Positions 34,408 to 43,847 are shown, numbered from the stretch's first letter. The stretch: 64,000 nucleotides of DNA from Bacteroidales bacterium UBA5833 (GCA_002433025.1 DJGZ01000060.1:62001-126000), one strand, 5' to 3'. The notes: generated by a model from the sequence alone, not told the origin. Numbers and translations: made by a program.

Positions 34408-35736
34408 TCAGGAATTATGCTCATGAAACTTTTTGAGGCGTGCCTCCAACGCAGGGAACTGATCAGGATGAACCAATGAAACACAGGCCCTTAACCCTTC
34501 AAGATGCTCACTGCCGGTGATGGCCAGCGAAATAGCACTGATACCATAGTAGATCAGTTCTTCAATCAGTTGTTCACCCGAATATCCGGGATAAGCAATG
34601 GTAAAGTAAAACCCATCGGCGATCGGCTTGTTCACATCGGTATCATAAACGATATGGAACCCGTTGTCGGTAAACATCCTTTTCATGGCACGAGCCTTCT
34701 CGCCATAAATCTTTACTTCGTCAATAAAGTTGAAACTTCCGTCGTTGGCAGCTTTCAGCATGGCCGCCAGAGCGTATTGCGCAGAATGGGCCGTTCCGGA
34801 ACTCAATGCATAGACGGTTCCGAAGACCATTGCCCTGCCGAAAATATCAACGTTATAGTACTTCTTCAAACCTTCAACCTTACGACCAAACAAATCGTTT
34901 GAAATAACCATCATGCCAATGCGCTGCCCGGCATAGCTGAATACCTTTGAGCTGGAAATAAACAGTATATAGTTATTGGTGTATTTTGCCACGGTAGGTT
35001 GATAAGGTGGTACCCCGGGCCTGGAATAGTCCTTGCGGAAATCCATTCCGAAATACGCGAGGTCCTCACAAATCACCACATTATATTGGTTGGCCAGTTC
35101 ACCGATGGTCTTAAGTTCTTCATCGGTGAAGCATATCCATGAAGGGTTATTGGGATTCGAATACAATACCGAATGAATATTTCCTTTCCTGAAATATGAC
35201 TCCAGCTTTTCACCCAACTTATCTCCACGGTAATCATAAACATCAAAACTTTCGAATTTCTGACCCAACACCCTGTGCTGCTGTTTATGTACCGGAAATC
35301 CCGGATCTATAAAAAGGGTGGTGTCACGTTCCGGAAACATTCTTGACAGCGTTAAAAATGCCGCAAAACTACCCTGCATAGACCCTACGGTGGGGATACA
35401 GGCCTCGGGTTTTACTTCTATATCCAGAAAGTTCTTTACAAACCTTGAAATTTCATTTTTTAACTCAGGCGTACCATCAATATCAGGATAAATTGCAGCG
35501 ACTCCTTTACGCAATGCCTCAATTTCTGCATTGGTTCCTATTTCCGAAGGCGCCATTCCCGGAATACCCATCTCCATCCTGACAAAGCGGTCACCGGTTT
35601 CCCTTTCGATGTTATCAACCAACCGCTTGATTTCCCTGATGCTTGCCTTGCCGACGCTTGCCAGCCCCATTTCCTTCACTTTTCGCGACACCACTTCATA
35701 ATTGACCGGAGTGTCATGTCTGAAAATCTCTTTCAT
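34408..35736 (-). CDS. Fold-type I PLP aminotransferase
   Basis: The 442-residue aminotransferase (class I/II) shows MGIPGMAPSEIG, YPDIDGTPELKNEIS, SNPNNPSWICFTDEEL, CEDLAYFGMDF, and the Schiff-base lysine in FISSSKVFSYAGQRIG (near 270). It is longer than typical AspC and belongs to a group common in Bacteroidota. It lies 167 bases upstream of, and on the same strand as, the 2-oxoacid oxidoreductase operon. Inference: it could supply the 2-oxoacid by transamination. Confidence 0.85.
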   Translation of the reverse strand: MKEIFRHDTPVNYEVVSRKVKEMGLASVGKASIREIKRLVDNIERETGDRFVRMEMGIPGMAPSEIGTNAEIEALRKGVAAIYPDIDGTPELKNEISRFVKNFLDIEVKPEACIPTVGSMQGSFAAFLTLSRMFPERDTTLFIDPGFPVHKQQHRVLGQKFESFDVYDYRGDKLGEKLESYFRKGNIHSVLYSNPNNPSWICFTDEELKTIGELANQYNVVICEDLAYFGMDFRKDYSRPGVPPYQPTVAKYTNNYILFISSSKVFSYAGQRIGMMVISNDLFGRKVEGLKKYYNVDIFGRAMVFGTVYALSSGTAHSAQYALAAMLKAANDGSFNFIDEVKIYGEKARAMKRMFTDNGFHIVYDTDVNKPIADGFYFTIAYPGYSGEQLIEELIYYGISAISLAITGSEHLEGLRACVSLVHPDQFPALEARLKKFHEHNS

Positions 35737-35980
35737 AGTAATATTTTGTTATTGGTTTTTAATCCAAAGGGAAACTGATGCAATCCGGTTTTGATCACCG
35801 CAAGACCTGATTTACAAATCATTGCATGTCAATATTTTAAACTTCAGATATGACTTAGTGTATTCAAAACAGCAGGGCTGAACCGGGTGGCAAGTTATAG
35901 ATTTGCCTCAACATGGCAAGGCGATTCATAAAAAAAATATTCCTGGAATTGTACCAAAAAACATACAGTTTTAACCCGGC

Positions 35981-36670
35981 TTAACGCCCTTTGAGCGAGG
36001 CCATAGCCAGGATGGTACCCAGAGCAATTCCAAGAAATGCCGCAAAAAGCACCTGATAATCAACAGGAAGAAGAAATGTGATTGTATGGGCGGGATACCA
36101 GAAGAAAGGAATGGTCTTTTTGAACACGAAGTTCCACTGCACATCCCAGTTGAGGTTTGTGATGATTCCCCTGAAGTCAATGGGCGTAAATAGTCCCCGC
36201 AATGTCCCCCCGGTGTCCAGGATATGGGTGTCCGTAATCTTGTGCAGGGTCATCATTACCGGGGCATAAATCGAGTTCATAAATACGCTGATGCAGAAGG
36301 CAACAAACAGCTTTGATAAAGAGAAACCTTCCTGCATCACTGCACCGGCTTTTTCAAATCCCATATAGCTGAGGAATGAGATCGATCCCGAACTGAAAAT
36401 TACAAAGGCCAGCTTGATGGTTAGCCCCAGAAAGCCCCATACTACGGCGCGCGGCAATATTCCAAAACCCGGAGCATTATATTTTCCGGTTTTAATCCGT
36501 AAACCGATTACCTCGCCAAGCGTAGCCAGGATGGCAAACTTAACGAAACTCATGATCATTCCGTGCGCTGAGTTGAAGCTGGTGTATGCATCATAAACAG
36601 CCGGGAACACAAAAAACGGCAGGAAAAACAGGGTCAGGGCTGAAATTAACAGCAGGTCGTTGCGCTTCAT
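35981..36670 (-). CDS. Mpv17/PMP22-like membrane protein
   Basis: The product is 229 residues from the ATG at 36670 (an upstream TTG at 36688 is less likely). There are several hydrophobic segments, among them LLLISALTLFFLPFFVFPAVY and VVWGFLGLTIKLAFVIF. A C-terminal motif, WDVQWNFVFKKTIPFFWYPAHTITFLLPVDYQVLFAAFLGIALG, recalls the eukaryotic peroxisomal/mitochondrial Mpv17 signature (W-x2-W/Q-x-NF ... P-x3-R/H). The relation is tentative and from memory. No neighbour suggests a role. Confidence 0.5.
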   Translation of the reverse strand: MKRNDLLLISALTLFFLPFFVFPAVYDAYTSFNSAHGMIMSFVKFAILATLGEVIGLRIKTGKYNAPGFGILPRAVVWGFLGLTIKLAFVIFSSGSISFLSYMGFEKAGAVMQEGFSLSKLFVAFCISVFMNSIYAPVMMTLHKITDTHILDTGGTLRGLFTPIDFRGIITNLNWDVQWNFVFKKTIPFFWYPAHTITFLLPVDYQVLFAAFLGIALGTILAMASLKGR

Positions 36671-36761
36671 ATTGGTTGATGGTGACAAATTTCCGGCAAA
36701 GGTAGGGAAATTGGCATGCTGTGAAAATTTAGCACAGATATCCCTGCAGGGTTCGTTTTAT

Positions 36762-37805
36762 CTAAGACTCCTCCTTGAAAAACAGCCTGTAGTAATCCAT
36801 GCCGCGTTCTTCATCATAACCTTTCTCAATGTTGTTGCGGTTCCCGTGAATGTATATATGGAAGTTCTTATCAAGTTTAATGACACTTTTGTATACTTTG
36901 GCTTGCTTCCGGACCGCCTGTCCGGAAATATCAAAATCATCATTGATTTTCATATCCCTTTCCGCTTCAAAATCACGGCGGTATTCATTGAAAGTGTTTA
37001 TCACCTCGGGCTGCTCAAATACCTCACTCACAAATTCTTCCATCACAAAATTGTCATTTTCCCTGAAGAATTTGATGGACTTATTCAGCAGCTCCGCCTG
37101 TCCCGGCCGGTCTATTTCAAAGGTTTCAGGTAATTTTTCAATTACAAAATTCCTGCAAAGGGTCAGCGTTTGGCTGGTCTGAAAAAACTGATCATTCCGC
37201 TGCCTGACTTTCAGGAAATCATCCATCCAGTAGAGAGCGTCATTGCCTTTGCTCAGGTTGTCGACTGATGCCACTACAAAACCTTTTTCACGATCTCTGT
37301 TAAAGATCAGGCAACCTTTATCCAGCTTGTTGATGTTTATTCCATCCTCATGGTCAATGGCAAAATTATCACCATCAGGGAATACTTTCAGAAAGGTTTC
37401 TTTCGATTCGGACTTGAATATTCCAATGGCTTCATAAGCCTCACCATCAAGTTCAAGATTCCGGAAATATGATATATAAAGCTCTCCCGGTTTTACTTTC
37501 GGATGCGATGAACATTCATAAAGATGGTTTGCAAGATTCACCGAATTCAGGTAAAAACTGCCCGGATCATCGAAAATGGCAGCGGAAAAATGGAAAACCT
37601 CATTCAGGTTCAGATCCGCATCATGATAGAAGTTGAAATACTCCTGCTGCTTAAAAGGAGACAGAAAATAGCGCATCAGCAGATCATTGATTGTCTCATT
37701 GAACTGAACTGTTGATTTTGAGAATCTTATCCCTTCATCTTTCCCTTTGTTTCCGGTTTTATGAATGACAAGACGCTGGAGAACGGCACTTTCACTTGAA
37801 ATCAT
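36762..37805 (-). CDS. Nucleoid-associated protein (NdpA/YejK type)
   Basis: The product is 347 residues from ATG 37805; an upstream in-frame start at 37850 would add 15 residues with no signal value. Segments LQRLVIHKTGNKGKDEGIRFSKS, HLYECSSHPKVKPGELYISYFRNLELDGE and AIGIFKSESKETFLKV match the 37-kDa nucleoid-associated protein family (NA37/NdpA). These bind DNA and are found in most Gammaproteobacteria and many Bacteroidota. The role in this phylum is not known. Confidence 0.8.
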   Translation of the reverse strand: MISSESAVLQRLVIHKTGNKGKDEGIRFSKSTVQFNETINDLLMRYFLSPFKQQEYFNFYHDADLNLNEVFHFSAAIFDDPGSFYLNSVNLANHLYECSSHPKVKPGELYISYFRNLELDGEAYEAIGIFKSESKETFLKVFPDGDNFAIDHEDGININKLDKGCLIFNRDREKGFVVASVDNLSKGNDALYWMDDFLKVRQRNDQFFQTSQTLTLCRNFVIEKLPETFEIDRPGQAELLNKSIKFFRENDNFVMEEFVSEVFEQPEVINTFNEYRRDFEAERDMKINDDFDISGQAVRKQAKVYKSVIKLDKNFHIYIHGNRNNIEKGYDEERGMDYYRLFFKEES

Positions 37806-38109
37806 TGATCTGATATTTAATAATATACAAAATGTTGAATCGAATTGCAATGATAAGATAATTAACCCAATAATGATTCCGGTAAGATCTGTAGACCCTG
37901 GTTATATATCCGGTTAAATTTCTGAATACCGCTCACGTATTTTTAAATGACTGAATAATAGCAATTTGAATACAAAAGACATTTCTATATTCAGCAAACC
38001 GGAGTTTTTATTTAGCTCTGCAGAGACAGGTTAAATGATCCGCTGCTGCATCTGCTGCTGAAAATAATGTTAAAGATTGTATTTTAGCCGGCGCAATTGA
38101 ATAAATCTC
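37806..38109. other. Intergenic region between divergent genes
   Basis: These 304 bases hold no ORF of note. A CTGCTGC-type short repeat lies near 38040-38062 and AT-rich blocks near 37820-37860. No clear promoter pair is seen. Confidence 0.5.
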
Positions 38110-38427
38110 ATGAAAACACTTACCGGGGAGCAACAACAGTTGTTTGATACCGAAACTGCAGGACTGGCGCACGGCTATTATAATGTTTCGGAAGAGTTTC
38201 TGCGAAGCCATGGATTTGAAATGGCTCGATATCATGAAATGGCTAACCTCAGGGGGGATGTTGCTGAGCTTGAAATCTATGAAGATGGCAAAGGCCTGAA
38301 AATTATCATACTCTGTGTAACCCAGGTAACAGCTTCGGAAGGCGACCTTCTGCATATATCATGCTATTTCACCCCTGAGCTATTGCCACTGATTGAAAAT
38401 GAGATCAGTAAGTACACTAATCAGTAA
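38110..38427 (+). CDS. Small hypothetical protein
   Basis: The product is 105 residues, acidic and soluble, with no signal peptide or membrane part. Predicted helix at the N terminus (GEQQQLFDTETAGLAHGYYNVSEEFLRSHGFEMARYHEMANL) is followed by a four-strand beta pattern (VAELEIYEDGKGLKIIILCVTQV, DLLHISCYFTPELLPLIENEI). I do not recognise a family. It stands alone between a divergent gene and a C69 dipeptidase 53 bases further on, possibly cotranscribed with it. Confidence 0.65.
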   Translation: MKTLTGEQQQLFDTETAGLAHGYYNVSEEFLRSHGFEMARYHEMANLRGDVAELEIYEDGKGLKIIILCVTQVTASEGDLLHISCYFTPELLPLIENEISKYTNQ

Positions 38428-38480
38428 AAAATTGAATCACAATTACTTTAAAAATTGCATCTAAATAAAAACTTGAGCCA

Positions 38481-40214
38481 ATGAAAAAGCAATTAGCACT
38501 CATATTGCCATTTATGTTTTTGTCATTTTTTCCGGCCATATCCTGTACGAATTATCTGGTGACCAAAGGTGCTTCTACCGATGGCAGCACAATGGTGAGC
38601 TATGCGGCCGACTCCCACATCCGTTATGGAGAACTTTACTGGCGCCCGGCTGCTGACTGGCCTGTAGGCAGTATGGTGACCCTTTACGACCGCGGGACTG
38701 CCAAACCCCTTGGCGAAATTCCTCAGGTGCCGCATACTTACCAGGTGATTGGTTTTATGAATGAGCATCAGGTAGCCATTGGAGAGACCACCTTTGATGG
38801 CCGTCCTGAGCTGCAGGACTCTACCGGTATTGTTGATTACGGCAGCCTGATGTTTCTGGCGTTACAACGAGCCGGAACCGCCCGCGAAGCCATAAAGGTA
38901 ATTGCAGATCTGGTTGAGCAATTCGGGTATGCAAGTACAGGAGAATCATTCTCCATCGGCGATCCCAACGAAGTATGGATTATGGAGATTATCGGCAAGG
39001 GAACACGTTTGGAGCTGAATAAAAAAACGAAACAAATGATGAATGCCGACAAGGGCGCTGTCTGGGTTGCTGTACGCATTCCCGACGGGTATATTTCGGC
39101 CCATGCCAATCATGCCCGTATCACGCAATTTCCTTTGGATAACGGCAGGACATCAATCAGCAGTAAGAATTTCAAACTGCTGAACCAACCTGAAATTGAA
39201 GTTATTTACAGTCACGATGTCATCTCTTTTGCCCGCCGGAAGGGTTATTTTACCGGAAAAGACGATGAATTCAGTTTCAGTGATGTATATGCCCCGCTGA
39301 ACTTTGGTGCTGCCCGCTTCTGTGAATTAAGGGTCTGGGCCATGTTCAACCATGTGAACAGCGGTATGCAGAAGTACTTTGATTATGCCGCAGGCGCCAT
39401 TGAAAAGGAAAGAATGCCCCTTTACATTAAACCTGACCGCAAACTGAATGTGCAGGACCTGATGAACTTCAAACGCGATTACCTTCAGGGAACGGAACTG
39501 GATATGTCGCAGGATATCGGGGCCGGTCCCTATGGCCTGCCTTACCGCTGGCGGCCGCTTACCTGGAAACATGAGGGAGAAGAATATTTTAACGAGCGGG
39601 TCACCGTAACACAGCAGACCGGCTTCTCTTTTATAGCCCAGATGCGCAACTGGCTGCCCGACCACATCGGTGGCATTTTCTGGTTCGGGGTTGATGATGC
39701 CGGATCAACTGTCTACATGCCTTTCTATTGCGGGATTCAAAAAGTGCCGCACTGCGTGGCGGAGGGTAACGGGGATATGCTTACCTATTCCGAAACGGCG
39801 GCTTTCTGGGTTTTCAACAGGGTTGCCCATTTTGCTTACCTTTTTTACAACAGGGTCATGCCCGACCTTAAAAAACTGCAGCATGATCTGGAAAACCGTT
39901 TTGCCGGAGAAATACCTGAAATTGATGAAAAAGCTCTTGCTTTATACAAAACAGACCCTGTAAAGGGCAGGGAAGTTCTTACGGCCTACTCCGCTGAAAC
40001 AGCGGAATCTACTGTAAACAGCTGGAGGGAACTTGGCGAATTCCTCCTGGTGAAATACCTTGATGGCAACGTGAAAAAGGAAAAAGACGGTGAATTGCTG
40101 CGCAACCCGTGGGGATATCCGCTGTCTCCGTCTTTCCCCGGCTATCCGGAAAGCTGGAAGCAACAAGTAATTGAAAAAACCGGAGATAAACTCAAAACAC
40201 CGGCCGGACAGTAA
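38481..40214 (+). CDS. C69-family dipeptidase (N-terminal nucleophile hydrolase)
   Basis: The 577-residue peptidase family C69 protein has a signal peptide ending immediately before Cys22-Thr-Asn (AIS-CTNYLVTKGASTDGSTMVSY). In this family that cysteine becomes the free N-terminal nucleophile after cleavage. Other segments are GLPYRWRPLTWK and the C-terminal helical part. It hydrolyses dipeptides, probably in the periplasm. The same cysteine could be mistaken for a lipobox. A bidirectional terminator follows at 40299-40321. Confidence 0.9.
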   Translation: MKKQLALILPFMFLSFFPAISCTNYLVTKGASTDGSTMVSYAADSHIRYGELYWRPAADWPVGSMVTLYDRGTAKPLGEIPQVPHTYQVIGFMNEHQVAIGETTFDGRPELQDSTGIVDYGSLMFLALQRAGTAREAIKVIADLVEQFGYASTGESFSIGDPNEVWIMEIIGKGTRLELNKKTKQMMNADKGAVWVAVRIPDGYISAHANHARITQFPLDNGRTSISSKNFKLLNQPEIEVIYSHDVISFARRKGYFTGKDDEFSFSDVYAPLNFGAARFCELRVWAMFNHVNSGMQKYFDYAAGAIEKERMPLYIKPDRKLNVQDLMNFKRDYLQGTELDMSQDIGAGPYGLPYRWRPLTWKHEGEEYFNERVTVTQQTGFSFIAQMRNWLPDHIGGIFWFGVDDAGSTVYMPFYCGIQKVPHCVAEGNGDMLTYSETAAFWVFNRVAHFAYLFYNRVMPDLKKLQHDLENRFAGEIPEIDEKALALYKTDPVKGREVLTAYSAETAESTVNSWRELGEFLLVKYLDGNVKKEKDGELLRNPWGYPLSPSFPGYPESWKQQVIEKTGDKLKTPAGQ

Positions 40215-40298
40215 AAGCCGGTATTCTGATTGGTCAGCAGTCCGGAGATTACCGGCATTCACATGCTGATGCTCAAGAATTCAAGAATTTATAATGAG

Positions 40299-40321
40299 AA
40301 AGCCCCGTTTTGCGGGGCTTT
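40299..40321. terminator. Bidirectional terminator
   Basis: A nine-pair stem (AAAGCCCCG/CGGGGCTTT) with a five-base loop lies between convergent genes; the A/T ends give a short U-tract in either direction. Confidence 0.8.
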
Positions 40322-40354
40322 ACCATTCTTATATTTTGTTCTTACGTATCCTTT

Positions 40355-42400
40355 CTATTTTTCAATTCTTATCCTTGCATCCACAGCAACCACACCTTTG
40401 GCATTACCCAGCAGCGGATTAATATCCATCTCGGCAATTTCGGGGGCCGCTTCGCACAAGGCCGACAGACGTAGAATCGCATCGGCAAAAGCAGTTTCAT
40501 TTACCCCTTCCTGTCCGCGAACGCCCTGAATGATTTTGTAAGATTTCAGGTTTCGTATCATTTCTGATGCTTCAGCCGCCGAAACGGGTGACAGGGAAGA
40601 CTGTACATCCTTCAGCACCTCGATAAAAATTCCTCCGAGTCCGCACAGGATCATATGGCCGAATTTGGGCTCGAATTTTGCACCCGCAAAAATCTGTGTT
40701 CCGCTTAACATTGGCTGTAGCAGTATGGCGGTGGTGTCCCTGATGCTTATCATACGGTCAAACTCACGCCCAACGGTTTCAGCATCCTTAACATTCAGTA
40801 CAACGCCACCCACATCCGACTTATGAACAGGTCCCACTACCTTCATAACTACAGGATAGCCGAGCTTATCCGCTGCTGCAACGGCATCTTCACGGCTTGC
40901 AACTACCGCTTCTCCGGCCCTGGGAATACCGGCGGCATCCAGTAATTGCTGCACCTTGTCAGGAGCCAGGTACCCGGATGCGGCTTCATCGACCACCCTG
41001 CGGATGACAGCGTTGTTAACAGCCGGATGTTCGGCAGGAGCCGCGGGAGCAGGCGTATTGTAAACTTTCGCCAAAGCGTTACCGAAAACCACTTCATCAG
41101 GGAAGTTTATCCTGCCCAACGAAAGAAAATATTCTATCTCGTTCTTCACATTGATCACTGAAGGCAAAACCGGAAAAATGGGTTTCCGGCAGGTTTTCAT
41201 CTTCTCGTCAAGTAGTTTGTATACATCATATACTTCAGTAAGCCCCGGACTGCCAAAGATGACGACCATGGCATCAATGTTGTCGAATTGATTGTCACAG
41301 AAATCTATGATATCTCCAAGATTTCCGGCAGTTCCGGTAGCAAGGAAGTCGATGGGATTGGCTACGGATGAGCCGGGAAGAAGCTTTGCCAGTAGTTCAG
41401 GGCTCCCGATGTGAGGTACTTCCAGACCATTGTTCGAAAGGGCGTCGGTGAGCATTACAGCCGGGCCGCCTGCATGGGTAATGATGGCAATATTCTTACC
41501 ACTCAGGGGTTTATGCATAAATACCGAAGCGACGGCTGTCAGTTCTTCACGGCCGTAAGCCCTTACGATGCCGGCTTTTCTGAAAAGCGCGTCAACGGCT
41601 GAGTCGCTGCTGGCCAAAGCACCGGTATGGGATGAGGCTGCACGGCTGCCTGCCGAAGAACTGCCCGATTTGATGGCGGCAATGCGGCATCCCTTCCGGA
41701 TCAGAGAGGAGGCATGCTTCAACAGCAGGTCAGGTTTATTGATGCTTTCAACATACAACAGTTTTACCTTGCTGCTGGTTTCCGGATCGAAGCTTTCGTC
41801 AAGATACTGAAGTACTTCCTCCACGCCCATCTGCGCGCTGTTCCCCACTGAATATACACTTGAAAAGGAGAGTCCCTTCGGCATTGCCGACTCCATAATA
41901 AAAACGGCGGTAGCGCCTGAACCCGAGATAAAATCAATGCCCTTCGGATCAAGTCTTGGTATGGGTGTAGTAAATACGGATGTATGATGATGATTCATTA
42001 CACCGATACAGTTCGGCCCGATCAGGCATCCGTTCACGCTGTTGATGGTATCAACAATCCGTTGTTCAAGCAGGGCGCCCGCTTCACTTTCCTCATGGAA
42101 GCCTGCCGAAAGAATGATAAAGGCACGGGTATTTTTCTTTCTGGCCAGCAATTCAACTGTATCAGGGCAGAATTTGGCGGCAATGGCAAGAATCGCCAGA
42201 TCACAATCGGGCAGGTCTTCAGGATTTCTGTAGCATTTGACCCCCTGGATTTCATCTTCTTTGGGATTGGTGACATAAACATCCCCGGAAAAATGATGCT
42301 CCAGAAGGTTTTTAAGGACTTTTCCGCCTGGCTTGGTTGTGTCGTTTGAGCCACCGATTACTACGATGCTGCGTGGATTGATAAGTTGCTGGTTGATCAT
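40355..42400 (-). CDS. ADP-forming acyl-CoA (acetyl-CoA) synthetase, fused alpha-beta
   Basis: The product is 681 residues from ATG 42400 (an upstream TTG/ATG would extend it without homology). The CoA-binding domain begins SIVVIGGSNDTTKPGGKVLKNL. The phosphorylated-histidine segment (SSHTGALASSDSAVDALFRKAGIV) lies near 255-275. The C-terminal ATP-grasp part has YPVVMKVVGPVHKSDVGGVVLNVKD. It converts acyl-CoA, ADP and phosphate into acid, ATP and CoA, the energy-yielding step of amino acid or pyruvate fermentation. It fits the 2-oxoacid oxidoreductase encoded 8 kb away. Confidence 0.9.
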   Translation of the reverse strand: MINQQLINPRSIVVIGGSNDTTKPGGKVLKNLLEHHFSGDVYVTNPKEDEIQGVKCYRNPEDLPDCDLAILAIAAKFCPDTVELLARKKNTRAFIILSAGFHEESEAGALLEQRIVDTINSVNGCLIGPNCIGVMNHHHTSVFTTPIPRLDPKGIDFISGSGATAVFIMESAMPKGLSFSSVYSVGNSAQMGVEEVLQYLDESFDPETSSKVKLLYVESINKPDLLLKHASSLIRKGCRIAAIKSGSSSAGSRAASSHTGALASSDSAVDALFRKAGIVRAYGREELTAVASVFMHKPLSGKNIAIITHAGGPAVMLTDALSNNGLEVPHIGSPELLAKLLPGSSVANPIDFLATGTAGNLGDIIDFCDNQFDNIDAMVVIFGSPGLTEVYDVYKLLDEKMKTCRKPIFPVLPSVINVKNEIEYFLSLGRINFPDEVVFGNALAKVYNTPAPAAPAEHPAVNNAVIRRVVDEAASGYLAPDKVQQLLDAAGIPRAGEAVVASREDAVAAADKLGYPVVMKVVGPVHKSDVGGVVLNVKDAETVGREFDRMISIRDTTAILLQPMLSGTQIFAGAKFEPKFGHMILCGLGGIFIEVLKDVQSSLSPVSAAEASEMIRNLKSYKIIQGVRGQEGVNETAFADAILRLSALCEAAPEIAEMDINPLLGNAKGVVAVDARIRIEK

Positions 42401-42571
42401 ATTAAAAATGAATTTGTTATTGTCGTTAAAAGGAATAGAGTTCAGCATAAATCTGCTGCGAAGGTATAAAAAGCGGACAACAGGGAAAAACTGAAACAGA
42501 GGAACCGGAAATATTTACATTTAAAACTGACGGAATAAAATCCGGAAATCGCGAGGGGGTATATGGAAACA

Positions 42572-43336
42572 TTAACGCATGAACGGAACAAATACAGGGG
42601 TTTTGGCTTTGTATGCTTCCCAATCGGGCCGGCCTTCATATTTCTTCTCCAGCATGGGCACGCCCGATACATAGCGCAACAACCAGGTGATGGCCAACGG
42701 ACTGACTACTGTATAAATACCATCGAGCTGTGGCAGGGCCAGCAACCAGAATCCCCACCAAAGCAAGGCTTCCCCGAAATAATTGGGATGGCGCGTAAGC
42801 TTCCAGAGGCCTGTTGTGATGATTTTTCCGGAATTTTCCGGATTTTTCCTGAAAACAGCCAGCTGATAATCGCCAATGGCTTCGAAAAGGAAGCCGGCAA
42901 GGAATACCAGTAAGCCTGAAACGTGAATAAACCCAGGCACGGCAGGGGAGGGAGTGTTCAGCACATGTAGCACGGGCCAGGAGATAACAAGCATAAAAAA
43001 GCCCTGAAGCATAAAAACCTGCAAAAAACTGCGGAGTATAAAAAATTTCCATGTCCGGCGCCAGTTCGCGTACCTGAAATCTTCGCCACGCCCAAGGTTG
43101 CGTTTAAATATATGCACCGATAATCTCAGCCCCCAGATCAATACCATCAGGGTAACCAGAAACTGTAAAATACCGGGTGAGCCATTCCTGATTATGCTGA
43201 ATACGGTCAGCACAATAAATCCCAGCCCCCAAAAGATATCTACGATGGAATTATCGTGCAAAACCAATGCCAGCGCAAATACCAGACTCATATAAACAAA
43301 AACCACCAGGGCCGCATCTGAAAGATAATTGAACAT
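42572..43336 (-). CDS. DUF1295 / steroid 5-alpha-reductase-like membrane protein
   Basis: The 254-residue protein has about six hydrophobic helices and the C-terminal motif ITTGLWKLTRHPNYFGEALLWWGFWLLAL ... LEKKYEGRPDWEAYKAKTPVFVPFMR. This is the DUF1295/ICMT-like fold (RHPNYFGE and the terminal YxxYxxxT-like tail bind the nucleotide or methyl donor). The substrate is unknown. A -7 match (TATATTTG on the minus strand, 43363-43356) lies 19 bases before the start. Confidence 0.85.
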   Translation of the reverse strand: MFNYLSDAALVVFVYMSLVFALALVLHDNSIVDIFWGLGFIVLTVFSIIRNGSPGILQFLVTLMVLIWGLRLSVHIFKRNLGRGEDFRYANWRRTWKFFILRSFLQVFMLQGFFMLVISWPVLHVLNTPSPAVPGFIHVSGLLVFLAGFLFEAIGDYQLAVFRKNPENSGKIITTGLWKLTRHPNYFGEALLWWGFWLLALPQLDGIYTVVSPLAITWLLRYVSGVPMLEKKYEGRPDWEAYKAKTPVFVPFMR

Positions 43337-43561
43337 AGCATCTGTTTTTGTAACTCAAATATACAGATAATTAAGCATATTTTTGCTGAATAAGTTATCC
43401 AGATTAATGTGTAATCTTGCTCAGATTACCTGAAATTTCGGCTCTCCATCTGTTGACTCAGCGATTTCACAGACTGTGGGGTTTTTCATGCAGATCATTT
43501 ATCATCAAAGTATTGTGAGTTTACAAATCCACATTCATTCCTGCAAGAATTTAAATTTTCG

Positions 43562-43592
43562 TTTGGCATTATGCTTATTAACCCTATCTTTG
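43562..43592 (+). promoter_or_regulatory. Promoter upstream of the FemAB-like gene
   Basis: TTTG (43562-43565), 19 bases, then TATCTTTG (43585-43592) are an excellent match to the phylum consensus. The next annotated start codon is 255 bases away. Confidence 0.75.
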
Positions 43593-43656
43593 TCACTGAA
43601 AAACGATCTGCAATGATTTTCAGATGTATACGTCCGAAAATACCGGGAAAGCCTGA

Positions 43657-43845
43657 ATGCTTTTCTGTTTCCTGATTCCTTATATCACCGGAGGTATCTT
43701 CCTGTTTGTATTTAATTTGTGCACGTTCTCACGGGTCTGTGATGTTTCCGGTTGCTCAACCTGCAATTTACTTTTAATTTTTTTCCTGACTGATGATCAG
43801 GCATATTTTCATTTAATCCGGAAAATTCCGGATAATGGTCAATAA
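43657..43845 (+). CDS. Possible small hydrophobic protein upstream of FemAB-like gene
   Basis: A 62-residue ORF ends two bases before the FemAB-like start, in the leader transcribed from the promoter at 43562-43592. It opens with a hydrophobic helix (MLFCFLIPYITGGIFLFVFNL) and holds several cysteines. I see no homologue family. It could be real, a leader peptide, or a chance frame in an AT-rich leader; no ribosome binding site is apparent. Confidence is low. Confidence 0.2.
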   Translation: MLFCFLIPYITGGIFLFVFNLCTFSRVCDVSGCSTCNLLLIFFLTDDQAYFHLIRKIPDNGQ

Positions 43846-43847
43846 TC

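Larger units (their letters stand above)
43337..43847. other. Long intergenic region with a promoter and a possible leader
   Basis: The 511 bases contain the strong promoter at 43562-43592 and a small ORF at 43657-43845. An inverted repeat with 8-base arms lies at 43816-43833. No RNA gene is recognised. The expected leader for the FemAB-like gene is about 250 bases. Confidence 0.6.
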
